This document shows positions 43,652 to 51,928 of a stretch of 64,000 nt of DNA, one piece after another. A model generated the notes under the pieces. It was given only the letters and a program-made list of their open reading frames with translations, ran no database searches and was not told where the DNA came from. The stretch is from Pseudoduganella umbonata. GTDB taxonomy: Bacteria > Pseudomonadota > Gammaproteobacteria > Burkholderiales > Burkholderiaceae_D. The stretch is taken from the NCBI RefSeq assembly GCF_014192225.1, contig NZ_JACHXS010000013.1:1-64000 (forward strand). Reading direction: 5' to 3'. Position numbers and translations under genes: made by a program. Positions within the stretch are counted from its first letter, which is position 1. Every line of letters starts with the position of its first letter.

Positions 43652-44173
43652 ATGGATTCGATCAATCGCAACCAGCAGGAAAACAACCACAAGGACCTGG
43701 CCGGGCACGAGGCGGTCAAGCGCATCAGGCACATCGTGGACGATGCGGAAAGCTGCTTCTTCGTCAGCAGCGGCACCGATGCGCGGCCGATGTCCGTGCT
43801 CGACATCGACGACGCCGGCAGCCTGTGGTTCATGAGCGCCGCCGACAGCCACAAGAATGCCGAAGTGGCGGCCGACCCGAAGGTGCGCCTGTATTTCCAG
43901 GCCTCCAAACATGCCGGCTTCCTGTACCTGGACGGTATCGCCACGATCTCGACCGACCCCAACCGCATCCGGGAACTGTGGAGCCCGGAACTGGGCACCT
44001 GGTTCACGGGCGGGCTGGGCGACCCGCGCATCACGCTGATCCGCGTGGTGCCGACGGATGGCTACTACTGGGACAACAAGCACGGCAACCTGGTGGCCGG
44101 CCTGAAGATCATGGTGGGTGCCGCGATCGGCAAGACGATGGACGATTCGATCGAGGGGCGCGTGGCCCCCTGA
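43652..44173 (+). CDS. pyridoxamine 5'-phosphate oxidase family (general stress type)
   Basis: With an excellent ribosome site (AGGAGG) the start at 43652 gives 173 residues. The split-barrel flavin-binding fold is suggested by SCFFVSSGTDARPMSVLDID, LWFMSAADSHKNAEVAADPK and TWFTGGLGDPRITLIRVVP, as in the general stress protein 26 group. It may bind FMN or F420. It converges on the DUF1176 gene. Confidence 0.85.
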   Translation: MDSINRNQQENNHKDLAGHEAVKRIRHIVDDAESCFFVSSGTDARPMSVLDIDDAGSLWFMSAADSHKNAEVAADPKVRLYFQASKHAGFLYLDGIATISTDPNRIRELWSPELGTWFTGGLGDPRITLIRVVPTDGYYWDNKHGNLVAGLKIMVGAAIGKTMDDSIEGRVAP

Positions 44174-44185
44174 ACGCCGGGGTGC

Positions 44186-45214
44186 TCAGCGCAGGCCGCG
44201 CGTGACTTTCGCCACGTAGGTCGGCAGGTCCCACGCGCCGCCGGCCTCCACGAGCTTGCACATGCCCGAGGTGGCCTCTTTCGTGCGTGCGAAGCGGCGG
44301 CCATCCCATACCCATTCCTCGCTGGCCCAGCAGTCACCCAGGCCGCGTCCTTTTTGCGCCGACGTGATCGTGCCGGCCGTGTAATCGCTGCCGCTCGTCG
44401 TCACCAGCTCCGGCTTGAACGGTGCAGCCTTGTTGGCGACCCAGTAGCCGGTGCCTTCGTTGTAGGCGCCGAGCCAGCAGCGCGCATGGACCAGCAGCCG
44501 GTCGGTGGTCAGGCGCACCGCCTCCAGCTGGTCGGGCGCCAGTGCTTCGCAGTCGCCTTCGCCCAGCGTGCCGCGCAATTCGCGCAGCAGGGCGGTACGG
44601 GCAGCCGGCGGCAGCGCCACCTCGGTGGAGCCGGCCGATGCCGGCGACACCTCGGGCATCGGCAGCGGCGCCGCCACGCCGTCCTCGCCCTTGCCGCCTT
44701 TGCGCAGCAGGGCGCCGGTGGTGCCGAGGCGGCCCTGGAACTCATCCATCTTCAGCAGCACGGCCGTGGCACCGCTGCCCGACAGCGCCCAGGTGCGCTG
44801 GCCATCGCTCCATTGCACGGTACCGGTGCCCGACACCGCGGCAACCAGCGCCTGCGCCTGGGCGGCGCTCAGCGTGCCGGTCCGCGTATCGCCGTCGATC
44901 TTCACCGTTCCCAGCGCGCGGCCATCGACCGCCATCGCCACCTTGCCGCCCTTCGGCGGCGACGCCTCCGCATCGTAGTGGCCGATTTTCAGCCTTGCCG
45001 CGACCGGCTGGCGCGGTCCGGCCGGCCGCTCCAGCAGCACGGAAACGGTGAGCGTATTGTCATCGCCGTCGGCATGGTAGCCGGCGGCACGGCAGGTGCG
45101 CGTGTTGTCGCACGCAACTTCCCAGTCGCCGTGCATGAAGTGGATGCCGGCCGGTTCGCCGGCAACGGAGGGGAGGGCGTATGCTGCCAGCAGCGCGGTG
45201 AGCAGGATTTTCAT
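44186..45214 (-). CDS. DUF1176 domain-containing periplasmic protein
   Basis: The start at 45214 gives 342 residues with a signal peptide (MKILLTALLAAYALPSVAGE). IHFMHGDWEVACDNTRTCRA opens the DUF1176 domain. CWLGAYNEGTGYWV and GDCWASEEWVWDGRRF are typical, and the conserved cysteines suggest disulphides in the periplasm. Function is unknown. A longer in-frame reading from 45295 starts in repeat sequence and is not credible. Confidence 0.85.
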   Translation of the reverse strand: MKILLTALLAAYALPSVAGEPAGIHFMHGDWEVACDNTRTCRAAGYHADGDDNTLTVSVLLERPAGPRQPVAARLKIGHYDAEASPPKGGKVAMAVDGRALGTVKIDGDTRTGTLSAAQAQALVAAVSGTGTVQWSDGQRTWALSGSGATAVLLKMDEFQGRLGTTGALLRKGGKGEDGVAAPLPMPEVSPASAGSTEVALPPAARTALLRELRGTLGEGDCEALAPDQLEAVRLTTDRLLVHARCWLGAYNEGTGYWVANKAAPFKPELVTTSGSDYTAGTITSAQKGRGLGDCWASEEWVWDGRRFARTKEATSGMCKLVEAGGAWDLPTYVAKVTRGLR

Positions 45215-45228
45215 GCCACCACGATAAC

Positions 45229-45254
45229 AAAAAAGGCGCCACAGCGCCTTTTTT
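45229..45254. terminator. rho-independent terminator after gatB
   Basis: AAAAAGGCGC and GCGCCTTTTT form a perfect hairpin with A and T runs on either side, so it can act on both strands. It ends transcription from gatCAB before the DUF1176 gene. Confidence 0.8.
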
Positions 45255-45255
45255 G

Positions 45256-45365
45256 AAAACCGGTGACAGACACCAGTTTTCCAGAAACATTTCAAAAAAA
45301 CCGGTGTCTGTCACCAGGTTTCGAGAAACATTTCAAAAAAAGCGGTGTCTGTCACCGGTCTTGTC
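45256..45365. repeat. dispersed palindromic repeat, copies 5-7
   Basis: Three motif copies (AAAACCGGTGACAGACACC, then ACCGGTGTCTGTCACCAGG and GCGGTGTCTGTCACCGG) are separated by near-identical spacers containing GAAACATTTCAAAAAAA. A degenerate further piece continues to about 45385. They occupy the gap between gatB and the DUF1176 gene. Confidence 0.82.
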
Positions 45366-45393
45366 ACCAGTCTTGACTGTCGCCAGTTTTGGG

Positions 45394-46854
45394 TCAGCCC
45401 GCCAGCTTCTGCTTCAGCAGCTCGGTCAGCTGGGCCGGGTTGGCCTTGCCTTTCGATGCCTTCATCGCCTGGCCGATCAGCGCATTGATCGCCGCTTCCT
45501 TGCCGGCGCGGTACTGCTCGACCGACTTGGCGTTGTTGGCGATGACTTCGTCGACGATGGCGACCAGCGCGCCCGCGTCGGACACCTGGCCCAGGTCTTT
45601 TTCCTTGATGATGGCATCGACCAGCGCGGCGTCATCCGAATTGGCTTCCCACAGCGCCTGGAACACTTCCTTGGCCGCCTTGTTCGAGATGGTGCCGTCG
45701 GCGATACGCTTGAGCATGAGCGCCAGTTGCGCCGGTTTCACGGGCGCGTCGGCGATGTCGACATCGTTGCGGTTCAGCGTCGAGGACACGTCGCCCATCA
45801 GCCAGTTGGCCGCCGCCTTGGCGTTTTCCTGGCCGGCCGCGGCCACTACCGCTTCGAAGTAGGTGGCCATCGCCTTCGACGACGTCAGCACCAGCGAATC
45901 GTATTCCGGCAGCTTGTATTCGCCGACGAAGCGCTCGCGCATCACGGCCGGCAATTCCGGCATCGACGCCTTCACGCGCTCGATCCATTCCTCGGAAATG
46001 GCCAGCGGCGGCAGGTCCGGGTCGGGGAAGTAGCGGTAATCCTGCGCATCTTCCTTGCTGCGCATCTCGCGCGTTTCCTTGCGGTCCGGGTCATACAGGC
46101 GCGTGGCCTGCACCACCTTGCCGCCATCTTCGATCAGTTCGATCTGGCGGCGCACTTCCACGTTCACGGCTTCCTCGATGAAGCGGAACGAATTCAGGTT
46201 CTTGATTTCGCAGCGGGTGCCGAACTCGGTCTGGCCCTTCGGCCGTACGGACACGTTGACGTCGCAGCGGAACGAGCCTTCCTGCATGTTGCCGTCGCAA
46301 ACGCCCAGCCACATCACCAGGCCGTGCAGTGCCTTCGCATACGCGACCGCTTCCTGCGCCGAACGGATTTCCGGCTCGGAGACGATTTCCAGCAGCGGCG
46401 TGCCGGCGCGGTTCAGGTCGATGCCGGACATGCCGTGGTAATCCTCGTGCAGCGACTTGCCGGCGTCTTCTTCCAGGTGGGCACGCGTCAGGTTCACCGT
46501 CTTGGTGACGAACTTGCCATCCTTCTCGAAGCCGAACGTCAGCGAACCGCCCTGCACGACCGGGTCGTCCATCTGGCTGATCTGGTAGCCCTTCGGCAGG
46601 TCGGGGTAAAAGTAATTCTTGCGGGCGAAGATCGATTGCGGCGCGATCTTCGCGCCCACGGCCAGGCCGAAGCGGATCGCGCGGTCGACGGCCTGCTTGT
46701 TCATCACCGGCAGCACGCCCGGCAATGCCAGGTCGACCGGGCTGGCCTGTGTGTTCGGCTCGGCGCCGAACGCCGTCGGCGAGCCGCTGAAGATTTTCGA
46801 ATCGGTCGTGAGCTGCACGTGGTTCTCGAGACCGATGACGACTTCCCATTCCAT
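45394..46854 (-). CDS. gatB: aspartyl/glutamyl-tRNA amidotransferase subunit B
   Basis: This 486-residue subunit activates Glu-tRNA(Gln) or Asp-tRNA(Asn) with ATP and receives ammonia from GatA. It begins MEWEVVIGLENHVQLTTDSK and contains FSGSPTAFGAEPNTQ and DYRYFPDPDLPPL, then the helical YqeY-like tail that holds tRNA. It is the last gene of gatC-gatA-gatB, 31 bases after gatA. Confidence 0.95.
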   Translation of the reverse strand: MEWEVVIGLENHVQLTTDSKIFSGSPTAFGAEPNTQASPVDLALPGVLPVMNKQAVDRAIRFGLAVGAKIAPQSIFARKNYFYPDLPKGYQISQMDDPVVQGGSLTFGFEKDGKFVTKTVNLTRAHLEEDAGKSLHEDYHGMSGIDLNRAGTPLLEIVSEPEIRSAQEAVAYAKALHGLVMWLGVCDGNMQEGSFRCDVNVSVRPKGQTEFGTRCEIKNLNSFRFIEEAVNVEVRRQIELIEDGGKVVQATRLYDPDRKETREMRSKEDAQDYRYFPDPDLPPLAISEEWIERVKASMPELPAVMRERFVGEYKLPEYDSLVLTSSKAMATYFEAVVAAAGQENAKAAANWLMGDVSSTLNRNDVDIADAPVKPAQLALMLKRIADGTISNKAAKEVFQALWEANSDDAALVDAIIKEKDLGQVSDAGALVAIVDEVIANNAKSVEQYRAGKEAAINALIGQAMKASKGKANPAQLTELLKQKLAG

Positions 46855-46885
46855 ATTGTTATTCCTTGTGATCTCTTGGATGCGA

Positions 46886-48373
46886 TCAGGCAGCGGCCGG
46901 AGCGCGCGCGTGCCAGTCGGTCGCCTGCTGGAACTGGTGGGCGATGTTCAGCAGCTTCGCCTCGGCGAAGTAGTTGCCGATGATCTGCAGGCCCACCGGG
47001 CGGTTTGCGTTCTTCTCGCCCTGGCCGAAACCGCAGGGAATCGACATGCCGGGCAGGCCCGCCAGGCTGGTCGACAGCGTGAAGATGTCGGCCAGGTAGT
47101 TCGCCACCGGATCGTCCGCCTTCGAGCCGAGGTCCCAGGCCACGGTCGGGGCCACCGGGCCCATGATCACGTCGCACACGGCATCCGGGCCGGAAAGCAC
47201 CCTGGCGAAATCGTCGGCGATCAGGCGGCGGATCTTCTGCGCCTTGACATAGTAAGCATCGTAATAGCCATGGCACAGCACGTAGGTGCCGACCATGATG
47301 CGGCGCTGCACCTCGGGGCCGAAGCCCTGGGCGCGCGTCTTTTTATACATGTCCTGCAGGTCCTTGTAGCCCTCGGCGCGGAAGCCGTAGCGCACGCCGT
47401 CGAAGCGCGACAGGTTCGACGACGCCTCGGCCGGCGCGATCATGTAGTAGGCCGGGATCGACAGCGCGGTGTTGGGCAGCGAGATGTCGACCAGCGTGGC
47501 GCCCAGCTTCACGAACTGGTCGAGCGCCGCGCGCACGGCCGCTTCCACGTCGGCAGCCAGGCCTTCGCCGAAGTACTCCTTCGGCACGCCGATGCGCAGG
47601 CCGGCCAGCGGTTCGTTCAGGTTGCGGGCGAAATCCTCGTGCACGCCACCCTGTTCGGGCGACAGGCTGGTCGAGTCGCGCTCGTCGTAGCCGGCCATCG
47701 CGGAGAGCAGCAGGGCGCAATCCTCGGCGGTGCGGGCCATCGGGCCGCCCTGGTCCAGCGACGACGCGAACGCGATCATGCCGAAGCGCGACACGCGGCC
47801 GTAGGTGGGCTTGATGCCGGTGATGCCGCAGAACGAGGCGGGCTGGCGGATCGAGCCGCCCGTATCGGTGCCGGTCACGGCCGGCGCCAGGCGCGCCGCC
47901 ACGGCTGCGGCCGAGCCGCCGGACGAGCCGCCGGGCACGGCGTTCGTGTCCCATGGATTCTTCACCGCGCCGAAGGCCGAGTTCTCGTTCGACGATCCCA
48001 TCGCGAATTCGTCGCAATTGAGCTTGCCCAGGTGGACCATGCCCACGCCGTGCAGTTTCTCGACCACGGTGGCATCGAACGGGCTCACGTAATTGGCCAG
48101 CATCTTCGAACCGGCGGTGGAGCGCCAGCCGCGGGTGACGAAGATATCCTTGTGGGCGATCGGCACGCCGGTCAGCGCATGCGCATTGCCGGCTGCAAGG
48201 CGGGCGTCGGCATCGGCGGCCTGGGCCAGCGTCAGCGCGCGATCCACGTGCAGGAAGGCGTTCAGGTCGCTCGCTTCGATACGGTCGAGGTAATGCGTCG
48301 CCAGCTCGGTGGCGGAAATCTCTTTCGACTGCAGCAGCGTGGACAGTTCTTTGAGGGTCTTGGTATGGATCAT
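46886..48373 (-). CDS. gatA: aspartyl/glutamyl-tRNA amidotransferase subunit A
   Basis: The 495-residue amidase releases ammonia from glutamine. The amidase-signature triad is in GVPIAHKDIF (Lys), TGSDTGGSIRQPASF-like TGTDTGGSIRQPASF (Ser) and PGGSSGGSAAAVAA. Middle gene of the operon, 59 bases after gatC. Confidence 0.95.
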   Translation of the reverse strand: MIHTKTLKELSTLLQSKEISATELATHYLDRIEASDLNAFLHVDRALTLAQAADADARLAAGNAHALTGVPIAHKDIFVTRGWRSTAGSKMLANYVSPFDATVVEKLHGVGMVHLGKLNCDEFAMGSSNENSAFGAVKNPWDTNAVPGGSSGGSAAAVAARLAPAVTGTDTGGSIRQPASFCGITGIKPTYGRVSRFGMIAFASSLDQGGPMARTAEDCALLLSAMAGYDERDSTSLSPEQGGVHEDFARNLNEPLAGLRIGVPKEYFGEGLAADVEAAVRAALDQFVKLGATLVDISLPNTALSIPAYYMIAPAEASSNLSRFDGVRYGFRAEGYKDLQDMYKKTRAQGFGPEVQRRIMVGTYVLCHGYYDAYYVKAQKIRRLIADDFARVLSGPDAVCDVIMGPVAPTVAWDLGSKADDPVANYLADIFTLSTSLAGLPGMSIPCGFGQGEKNANRPVGLQIIGNYFAEAKLLNIAHQFQQATDWHARAPAAA

Positions 48374-48432
48374 AATTTTCTAGTGAGGCCAGCGGCGCGA
48401 AGTTTGTCGATCGGCTGTCGGTCGATCGCCTG

Positions 48433-48732
48433 TCAGTCGATCACCTTCGGCACCAGGTACAGGCCATCCTCGGTCTTCGGTGCGACCTGCTGGTAATCGT
48501 CGCGGCGGTTCGGTTCGGTCGGCACGTCCTCACGCAGGCGCAGCGCGACCTGCATGTGCGCGGCCAGCGGGTGCGCCAGCGGCGGCACGCCTTCGGTATC
48601 CACGGCCTGCATCTGCTCGGCCAGCGAGAAGATGCCATTCAGCTTGTCCAGCATCGCCGCGGAGTGCTGCTCGTCCATTTCCAGTTGTGCCAGCTTGGCA
48701 ATACGGTTTACGTCGGTCGGTGTCAGGGCCAT
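48433..48732 (-). CDS. gatC: aspartyl/glutamyl-tRNA amidotransferase subunit C
   Basis: The start MALTPTDVNRIAKLAQLEMD at 48732 gives 99 residues, the normal size of the GatC belt subunit that wraps GatA and GatB. PLAHPLAAHMQVALRLREDV and GLYLVPKVID are typical. First gene of the minus-strand operon, divergent from mreB. Confidence 0.93.
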   Translation of the reverse strand: MALTPTDVNRIAKLAQLEMDEQHSAAMLDKLNGIFSLAEQMQAVDTEGVPPLAHPLAAHMQVALRLREDVPTEPNRRDDYQQVAPKTEDGLYLVPKVID

Positions 48733-49066
48733 GTCGGGGGCGCGCAAAGCGCAGGAAATAAAAACTGAGGGTTTCGATAAGACTTTTGTAACATCGGCTA
48801 TTTTCACCCTAAAACCCCGGCAAACCTGCATAAACACTGGCTTCGGGGTCCGCACATTTGAGTGGATTCAGGGCAAATAGCCCGTGAATTATAAGGTAGA
48901 ATGCCGGGTTGATGCGTTGCCGGCATCCCGGTGGCCGCCGCGTCCGGCAGGACCCCGCTCCCAAGGCACCGCATGACAGCTCCGTATCCCGGGATACGCA
49001 GCACAGGACACGCAGCAAAGGACAATTCGACAATCGCCCACGCGCGGGCAGCGCTACAGGATACTC
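48733..49066. promoter_or_regulatory. divergent intergenic region gatC/mreB
   Basis: These 334 bases hold no credible gene. The promoters of gatCAB and of the cell-shape operon must be here. A stretch GTGAATTATAAGGTAGAAT at about 48883-48901 is the best AT-rich candidate for the mreB -10 region, but no convincing -35 partner is seen. Confidence 0.4.
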
Positions 49067-50110
49067 ATGTTTGGTTTTTTACGCAGGTACATCTCGTCCG
49101 ATCTGGCTATCGATCTCGGCACGGCAAATACCCTCATCTACGTTCGTGGTTCGGGCATCGTGCTCGATGAGCCCTCGGTAGTGGCGATCCGCCAGGAAGG
49201 CGGCCCGAATGGCAAGAAAACGATACAGGCGGTAGGCAAGGAAGCCAAGCAGATGCTGGGCAAGGTACCGGGTAACATCGAAGCGATCCGCCCGATGAAG
49301 GATGGCGTGATCGCCGACTTCACCGTGACCGAGCAGATGCTCAAGCAGTTCATCCGCATGGTGCACGACTCGAAATTCTTCCGCCCGTCGCCGCGCATCA
49401 TCATCTGCGTGCCGTGCGGTTCGACCCAGGTGGAACGCCGCGCGATCCGCGAATCGGCGCTCGGTGCCGGCGCTTCGCAGGTCTACCTGATCGAAGAACC
49501 GATGGCCGCGGCGATCGGCGCCGGCCTGCCGGTGTCCGATGCAACGGGCTCGATGGTGGTCGACATCGGCGGCGGCACCACGGAAGTGGGCATCATTTCG
49601 CTGGGTGGCATGGTCTACAAGGGCTCGGTGCGCGTGGGTGGCGACAAGTTCGACGAAGCGATCGTGAACTACATCCGCCGCAACTACGGCATGCTGATCG
49701 GCGAACAGACGGCCGAGGCGATCAAGAAGGCGATCGGCTCCGCGTTCCCCGGCTCCGAAGTGAAGGAAATGGAAGTCAAGGGCCGCAACCTGTCCGAAGG
49801 CATTCCCCGTTCGTTCACGATCTCGTCGAACGAGATCCTGGAAGCGCTGACCGACCCGCTGAACAATATCGTGTCGGCCGTGAAGAACGCGCTGGAGCAG
49901 ACGCCGCCGGAACTGGGCGCCGACATCGCCGAAAAAGGCATGATGCTGACGGGCGGCGGCGCGCTGCTGCGCGACCTGGATCGCCTGCTGATGGAAGAAA
50001 CCGGCCTGCCGGTGCTGGTGGCCGAGGACCCGCTGACTTGCGTGGTGCGTGGTTCGGGCATGGCGCTGGAACGCATGGACCAGCTGGGCTCGATCTTCTC
50101 TTACGAGTAA
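49067..50110 (+). CDS. mreB: rod-shape determining protein MreB
   Basis: The 347-residue actin homologue begins MFGFLRRYISSDLAIDLGTA, whose N-terminal amphipathic helix binds the membrane. ATP-binding loops are DLGTANTLIYVRG, VVDIGGGTTEVGII and LTGGGALLRDLD. It organises lateral wall synthesis. First gene of mreBCD-mrdA-rodA-rlpA. Confidence 0.96.
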   Translation: MFGFLRRYISSDLAIDLGTANTLIYVRGSGIVLDEPSVVAIRQEGGPNGKKTIQAVGKEAKQMLGKVPGNIEAIRPMKDGVIADFTVTEQMLKQFIRMVHDSKFFRPSPRIIICVPCGSTQVERRAIRESALGAGASQVYLIEEPMAAAIGAGLPVSDATGSMVVDIGGGTTEVGIISLGGMVYKGSVRVGGDKFDEAIVNYIRRNYGMLIGEQTAEAIKKAIGSAFPGSEVKEMEVKGRNLSEGIPRSFTISSNEILEALTDPLNNIVSAVKNALEQTPPELGADIAEKGMMLTGGGALLRDLDRLLMEETGLPVLVAEDPLTCVVRGSGMALERMDQLGSIFSYE

Positions 50111-50223
50111 TCGCTGCCCTGATCGCGGTTGCGGTCTGCAGGTGCAGGTGAACGCAACCAGGCGTTAGCAATACCCAGGCGGCCCGTGCCATGTGCGTGG
50201 CCGCCCATGTCCTTTCAGGATCT

Positions 50224-51393
50224 ATGGAATACAGTCCGCCGCCACTCTTCAAGCAAGGGGCGTCCGCGCGCGCCAAGATGATGATCTGCGCGTGCATTTC
50301 GATCGCATTGCTGTTGTTCGATTCGCGCGTGGGCGCGCTGACCGTGGTGCGCCAGGTGGTCGGTACCGTGCTGTACCCGCTGCAGGTGGTGGCCATGCTG
50401 CCGCGCGATGCGCTGGTGGGCGTCGGCACGTATTTCTCCACGCTGTCCGGCCTGGAAAAGCGGGTGCGCGAACTGCAGACGCAGCAGATCTCCATGGCGC
50501 AGGCGCTGCAGCAGGCGCAGCTCACGCAGGCCGAGAACGCGCAACTGCGCAAGCTGCTCGAGGCCCGCGAAAAAGTGCCGGGCAAGACGATGCTGGCCGA
50601 AATCCTGTACGACGCGCGCGACGTGTTCACCCGCAAGGTGATCCTGAACCGCGGCACGCAGCAGGGCGTGACGGCCGGACTGCCGGTGATCGACAACCAG
50701 GGCGTGGTCGGGCAGGTGACGCGGGTGTTTCCGTTCACCTCCGAAGTCACGCTGCTGACCGACAAGGAACAGGCCATTCCCGTGCAGGTGCTGCGCAACG
50801 GCCTGCGCAGCGTGGCCTATGGCCGTGGCCAGTCCGGCAACCTGGACCTGCGCTTCATGGCGCCGAATGCCGACGTGGTGGTGGGCGACATCCTGATCAC
50901 GTCCGGCATCGATGGCGTGTATCCGGCCGGCCTGGCGGTGGCGCGCGTCACGCAGGTGGAAAACAGTGCGAACGGCATGTTCGGCCGCGTGGTGTGCCAG
51001 CCGCTGGCCGGCATCGAACGCAATACCCAGCTGCTGATCCTGACGTCGGTGCCGGAGTTGCCGCCGCGGCCGCCGGAAGAAGATACGAGCAAGCCGGCCA
51101 GGAAGAAAAAGCCGGCCGATGCCGCGGCAGGTGCGCAGGAAGCTGCGCCGGCCGCCGCCGCGGGGACTGCGCCGGTGAATACACCAGCCAATACGCCCGC
51201 CAACGCGCCGGCGGCAGTGGGCGCCGCGGCGGCGCCGGCGACTCCCGGCCTGCGGCCGGCGGCACCACCGCAACCGCTGGCGGCCACGCCGTCCGCCGCG
51301 CCAGCCGCCGTGCCGGTGGCGCCAACCCCCGCACCGCGTGCAACCGCGCCGGCAGCAACGCCCGCGCCCGCGGCACCCAGGGAGACCCGATGA
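50224..51393 (+). CDS. mreC: rod-shape determining protein MreC, long Ala/Pro tail
   Basis: Start at 50224 (MEYSPPPLFKQGASARAKMM) gives 389 residues: a short cytoplasmic part, one membrane helix (ICACISIALLLFDSRVGALT), a coiled coil (LEKRVRELQTQQISMAQALQ), and the beta-barrel periplasmic domain. About 105 residues of Ala/Pro/Thr-rich low complexity follow (from about residue 285), an extension E. coli MreC lacks. It scaffolds PBP2-RodA. Overlaps mreD by ATGA. Confidence 0.93.
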   Translation: MEYSPPPLFKQGASARAKMMICACISIALLLFDSRVGALTVVRQVVGTVLYPLQVVAMLPRDALVGVGTYFSTLSGLEKRVRELQTQQISMAQALQQAQLTQAENAQLRKLLEAREKVPGKTMLAEILYDARDVFTRKVILNRGTQQGVTAGLPVIDNQGVVGQVTRVFPFTSEVTLLTDKEQAIPVQVLRNGLRSVAYGRGQSGNLDLRFMAPNADVVVGDILITSGIDGVYPAGLAVARVTQVENSANGMFGRVVCQPLAGIERNTQLLILTSVPELPPRPPEEDTSKPARKKKPADAAAGAQEAAPAAAAGTAPVNTPANTPANAPAAVGAAAAPATPGLRPAAPPQPLAATPSAAPAAVPVAPTPAPRATAPAATPAPAAPRETR

Positions 51394-51902
51394 ACCGTCC
51401 GCAGTACATCCTGCTGCCCGTCAGCCCCATCTTCATCGCGATCAGCCTGGTCGCGGCCTTCCTGCTGAACCTGATGCCATGGGGCCAGTTCATCGCCGCG
51501 CCCGATTTCGTCGCGCTGGTGCTGGTGTTCTGGGGCGTGCACCAGCCGCGCCGGGTGGGCATCGGCACCGCGTTCTTCCTCGGCCTGCTGATGGACGTGC
51601 ACGACGCCACGCTGCTCGGCGAGAACGCGCTGGCGTATACGCTGCTGTCCTACTGTGCCATCATGATGCACCGCCGGGTGCTGTGGTTCCGCATCAGTAC
51701 CCAGGCGATGCACGTGCTGCCCCTGCTGCTGCTGGCGCAGGCCGTGCAATTGCTGGTGCGCTTCCTGGTTTCCGGCAAGTTCCCCGGCTGGTTCTACTTC
51801 GTCGAAAGCTTCGTGTCGGCACTGCTGTGGCCCCTGATCACGGTGCTGCTGCTGGCGCCGCAGCGGCGCGCGGTCGACAAGGACCACACCCGTCCGATCT
51901 GA
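51390..51902 (+). CDS. mreD: rod-shape determining protein MreD
   Basis: This 170-residue inner-membrane protein starts in the mreC stop (MNRPQYILLPVSPIFIAISL) and has five to six membrane segments. GLLMDVHDATLLGENALAYT is the conserved central region. It belongs to the elongasome with MreB, MreC, PBP2 and RodA. Confidence 0.93.
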   Translation: MNRPQYILLPVSPIFIAISLVAAFLLNLMPWGQFIAAPDFVALVLVFWGVHQPRRVGIGTAFFLGLLMDVHDATLLGENALAYTLLSYCAIMMHRRVLWFRISTQAMHVLPLLLLAQAVQLLVRFLVSGKFPGWFYFVESFVSALLWPLITVLLLAPQRRAVDKDHTRPI

Positions 51903-51928
51903 TGCGCTGCGCCGCCGAGTAACCATCC

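Noticed and set aside
45253..48496. two long plus-strand frames opposite gatB and gatA
   Set aside because: The amidotransferase genes are unmistakable; the first frame even starts in dispersed repeat sequence.
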